This document shows positions 4,479 through 5,066 of a stretch of DNA of 5,066 nt, one piece after another; position 1 is the stretch's first letter, and the number at the start of each line of letters is the position of its first letter. Under the pieces are notes generated by a model. That model ran no database searches. It was given only the letters and a program-made list of their open reading frames with translations, and was not told where the DNA came from. The DNA is from DATAFF01 sp036257595 (GTDB taxonomy: Bacteria > Pseudomonadota > Alphaproteobacteria > Rhizobiales > Aestuariivirgaceae). A program made the position numbers and the translations under genes. The stretch covers positions 1 to 5,066 of the forward strand of contig DATAFF010000162.1 in the NCBI GenBank assembly GCA_036257595.1. The letters are read 5' to 3'.

Positions 4479-5066
4479 CTAGTCGCCCTGCTTGGGCGCG
4501 GTCTCGCGATGCTCGCGGTCGATATCGGTCCAGGTGCGCCGGACATGGCTGTGAAGCCGCATCGTATGCTCGCGGACTTCCCTTCCGGCGCGATCGGCAT
4601 CGCGCGCTTCGATCGCTTCGATGATCTGCATGTGGTCCTCGACCGAGCGGCGCACCCGGTCGCCTTCCGCCATGGCGCGCTCGCGAATGGCGCGCATATG
4701 GAGGAACAGCCCGTCGGCAATGTCCTTGAGCAGCCGGCAGCGGCCGAGCTCGAGAATGCGCTGGTGGAACGAGATGTTGGCTTCCGAATATTCGTCGATA
4801 TGGGCCGGGAGCTCGTCCTTGCGGTAAGGCGGCAGCGCGCTGCGCAAGGACGCGATCTCCTCGTCGCTCGCATGCGCGCAGGCAAGCCGCGCCGCCATGC
4901 TCTCGAGCGCCGCCCAGACGGTGATCATCTCGAGGATCTCGTCGAGCGACTTGCGCTTGATGAACACGCCGCGCCGCGGCTGGATCTCGATGAACCCCTC
5001 CTGCTCGAGGCGGGCCAGCGCCTCGCGGATCGGGGTGCGCGAGATCCCGAGCTGCTCCGACATCTG
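4479..5066 (-). CDS. GntR-family regulator, FadR subfamily with FCD domain (N-terminus cut by window edge)
   Basis: The visible 195 residues begin inside the winged helix-turn-helix: QMSEQLGISRTPIREALARLEQ, then GFIEIQPRRGVFI, the typical GntR recognition helix and wing. About 40-50 N-terminal residues lie beyond position 5066, so the first visible Met is probably internal. An all-helical FCD effector domain follows. Counting from that Met, Asn96, His100, His144 and His166 sit where the FCD family places its metal-binding Asp/Asn and three His; here the first is Asn rather than the commoner Asp. Such regulators sense small carboxylic acids and usually repress adjacent catabolic genes. Being first in the same orientation, 44 bp before the ThDP enzyme gene, it probably controls the operon and itself. 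The ligand may be oxalate, a 2-hydroxy acid or a CoA ester, which is inference. The C-terminus (REHRETAPKQGD) is polar and ends in TAG at 4481-4479. Confidence 0.88.
   Translation of the reverse strand, partial: QMSEQLGISRTPIREALARLEQEGFIEIQPRRGVFIKRKSLDEILEMITVWAALESMAARLACAHASDEEIASLRSALPPYRKDELPAHIDEYSEANISFHQRILELGRCRLLKDIADGLFLHMRAIRERAMAEGDRVRRSVEDHMQIIEAIEARDADRAGREVREHTMRLHSHVRRTWTDIDREHRETAPKQGD

Overview
The window reads as a chromosomal segment of a high-GC alphaproteobacterium, most likely in the Hyphomicrobiales (Bradyrhizobium and relatives). This rests on the GC-rich codon use, on protein sequences that resemble proteins I recall from that order, and on dyad repeats starting CCCCTCA with a conserved CACC between two hairpins, of a kind common between genes there. 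No search was run, so genus and species are open.

Every credible gene lies on the minus strand, so the biology reads from high to low coordinates. A FadR-type GntR regulator (4479-5066, N-terminus cut by the window edge) is followed after 44 bp by a thiamine-diphosphate enzyme of the 2-hydroxyacyl-CoA lyase / oxalyl-CoA decarboxylase group (2713-4434). A 98-bp gap with a heptamer hairpin leads to a class III CoA-transferase very close to formyl-CoA:oxalate CoA-transferase (1337-2614). After 16 bp comes a stand-alone protein resembling the formyltransferase/hydrolase domain of 10-formyltetrahydrofolate dehydrogenase (403-1320). Positions 157-402 hold no gene but a large mirrored repeat. Positions 1-156 look like the start of a membrane protein that runs off the left edge.

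The three enzymes plausibly form a formyl-CoA module. The CoA-transferase would activate a short acid (oxalate or a 2-hydroxy acid) using formyl-CoA as CoA donor. The ThDP enzyme would release formyl-CoA from the activated acid. The third protein would handle the formyl group through tetrahydrofolate or by hydrolysis. The ThDP enzyme lacks the Tyr-Glu pair expected at the oxalyl-CoA decarboxylase active site and instead looks like 2-hydroxyacyl-CoA lyases, so simple oxalate degradation is not assured.

The most unusual non-coding signal is two unrelated heptamer arrays, GCGAATA (around 205-403) and GGCAGTA (around 2635-2706). Each is present as tandem copies and again as its reverse complement, so each can fold into a long hairpin. 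One follows the last gene of the operon and encloses an inverted pair of dyad repeats; the other sits directly upstream of the CoA-transferase ribosome binding site.
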